NCBI RefSeq assembly: GCF_000310245.1
Contig: NC_020505.1
Coordinates: 1,770,001 to 1,834,000, forward strand
Source of the DNA: Candidatus Sulfuricurvum sp. RIFRC-1
Lineage (GTDB): Bacteria > Campylobacterota > Campylobacteria > Campylobacterales > Sulfurimonadaceae
Length of the DNA: 64,000 nt
Reading direction: 5' to 3'
In this document: in pieces, positions 63,295-64,000 of the stretch
How the letters are laid out: the number at the start of each line of letters is the position of its first letter
Position numbering within the stretch: the first letter of the stretch is position 1
Program-made: the position numbers and the translations under genes
The notes under the pieces: model-generated
The model's database searches: none
What the model saw: only the letters and a program-made list of their open reading frames with translations
What the model was told of the DNA's origin: nothing

Positions 63295-64000
63295 AAACGC
63301 TCCAATATTGCTTGCATATCGGCATAAATTTCCGCCGGTCGCTCGTGAGGTTTTAGCGAGGGGATAATCTCATCCGCTGATCGATATTTGCCGCTAAGGA
63401 CGAATACCCCTTTCATCCCCAACGATTGCGCGCCGATAAGATCCCCTTTGACATCATCACTGATAATCGTAATATCACTGAACTTTATCCCGGCTTTTTG
63501 CAGGGAAAGACGAGATAAAGCTTCTTCGAAAAAAGCGATGCTCGGTTTACCGACCACCGTATAGGAAACCGAGGTAGCAAATTCCAACATTTTTAAAATT
63601 GCCCCCACGCCGGGATAACGTTTGTGATTCTTGGCATACAGCGTGGTTTCATGCATCCCGATCAGTTGTGCACCACCAAGGAGAAATTCGATTATTTGTG
63701 CATATTCATCGCTCACGAAATCATCTTTGATGGCCACTAAAACAACATCAGGATTTAAAAAATCCAACGTATAGCCCATCGCCTGTAAAACATGTAAAAA
63801 AGGAGCAGATCCATACGCCGCAACTTTACGGGTTTTGTCAATATGACTCTCCAACATCATCAACGGATCGAGATAATGTTCCCGAGGAATATTCAACCCG
63901 ATACTATTAAGATATCCCAAGAACTCATCACTCGGATTTTTGGTACTGTTGGTAATGACCATATAAGGAATCTGATGCGCATTAAGGTAATCGATAAAAG
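63291..64000 (-). CDS. HAD-superfamily (NagD-type, IIA) phosphatase, 5' end outside window
   Basis: About 235 residues are readable; the frame stays open to the right edge (an IDYLNAHQIPYM stretch runs in before MVITNST). Seen: VITNSTKNP (HAD motif II), YGSAPFLHVLQAMG, VGKPSIAFFEEAL (motif III Lys) and DDVKGDLIGAQSLGMKGVFVLSG (motif IV). The nucleophile DxD lies beyond the window. The same gene sits before pheA in C. jejuni (Cj0315). Substrate unknown. Confidence 0.85.
   Translation of the reverse strand, partial: FIDYLNAHQIPYMVITNSTKNPSDEFLGYLNSIGLNIPREHYLDPLMMLESHIDKTRKVAAYGSAPFLHVLQAMGYTLDFLNPDVVLVAIKDDFVSDEYAQIIEFLLGGAQLIGMHETTLYAKNHKRYPGVGAILKMLEFATSVSYTVVGKPSIAFFEEALSRLSLQKAGIKFSDITIISDDVKGDLIGAQSLGMKGVFVLSGKYRSADEIIPSLKPHERPAEIYADMQAILERL

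Overview
The window looks like a conserved chromosomal stretch from a free-living member of the Campylobacterota (former Epsilonproteobacteria). A Sulfuricurvum or Sulfurimonas relative is my best guess, inferred from gene content and order. The blocks amiA-fabX-tyrS-spoT, cheY-prmA-ftsH-psd-like-pssA, serS-pflB, waaC-waaM and HAD-pheA-hisC-fliF-fliG-fliH-dxs match the order I know from Helicobacter pylori and Campylobacter jejuni. Gene density is very high, no gap between genes exceeds about 225 bases, and many neighbours overlap by 1 to 50 bases. I see no rRNA, tRNA, CRISPR array, prophage or insertion sequence.

Layout. 1-908: the tail of an unknown gene and a secreted protein with a highly charged repeat tail. 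908-7914 (minus): pyrH, rpoZ, spoT, tyrS, fabX and an amidase gene, read as one operon. 8032-10460: an unknown protein paired with a cytosolic trypsin-like protease that carries a zinc ribbon and a YbjN-like tail. 10513-16879: a DUF502 membrane protein, an M3 oligopeptidase, an EEP-fold nuclease/phosphatase, a CHAD protein, Ung and the cbpA-hspR heat-shock pair, which has a recognisable HspR operator. 17027-21957: purH, a SiaA-SiaB-SiaC phosphorylation switch and a hypoxanthine-DNA glycosylase. 21961-30743: a DD-carboxypeptidase, a probable zinc locus (His/Cys-rich small protein, porin-like protein, binding protein, permease, no ATPase), an Mla-type lipid transporter with a STAS-permease fusion, and phosphofructokinase. 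30697-35547: epimerase, cytochrome c, serB, a MetF-family protein, and a YefM-YoeB toxin-antitoxin pair beside an antitoxin-like orphan. 35770-46221: serS, the flagellar scaffold gene pflB, phospholipid genes, ftsH, prmA, cheY, hisA, hisH and a PDC-domain membrane protein. 46362-55692: LPS genes, dut, an ovothiol-type operon (OvoA core without methyltransferase, OvoB-like lyase, flavin-fold protein), a diguanylate cyclase, a GGCT-fold protein and pgeF. 55679-64000 (minus): dxs, fliH, fliG, fliF, hisC, pheA and a HAD phosphatase cut by the window edge.

Themes: flagellar motor and chemotaxis parts (fliFGH, pflB, cheY), envelope building (amidase, DacA, PgeF, Mla, WaaC, WaaM, PssA, FabX) and signalling ((p)ppGpp, c-di-GMP, SiaABC). 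The most promising unexplained items are the protease/YbjN cassette, the methyltransferase-less ovothiol operon, SiaABC without SiaD, the PSD-like protein lacking catalytic residues, and several structured intergenic elements and repeats.
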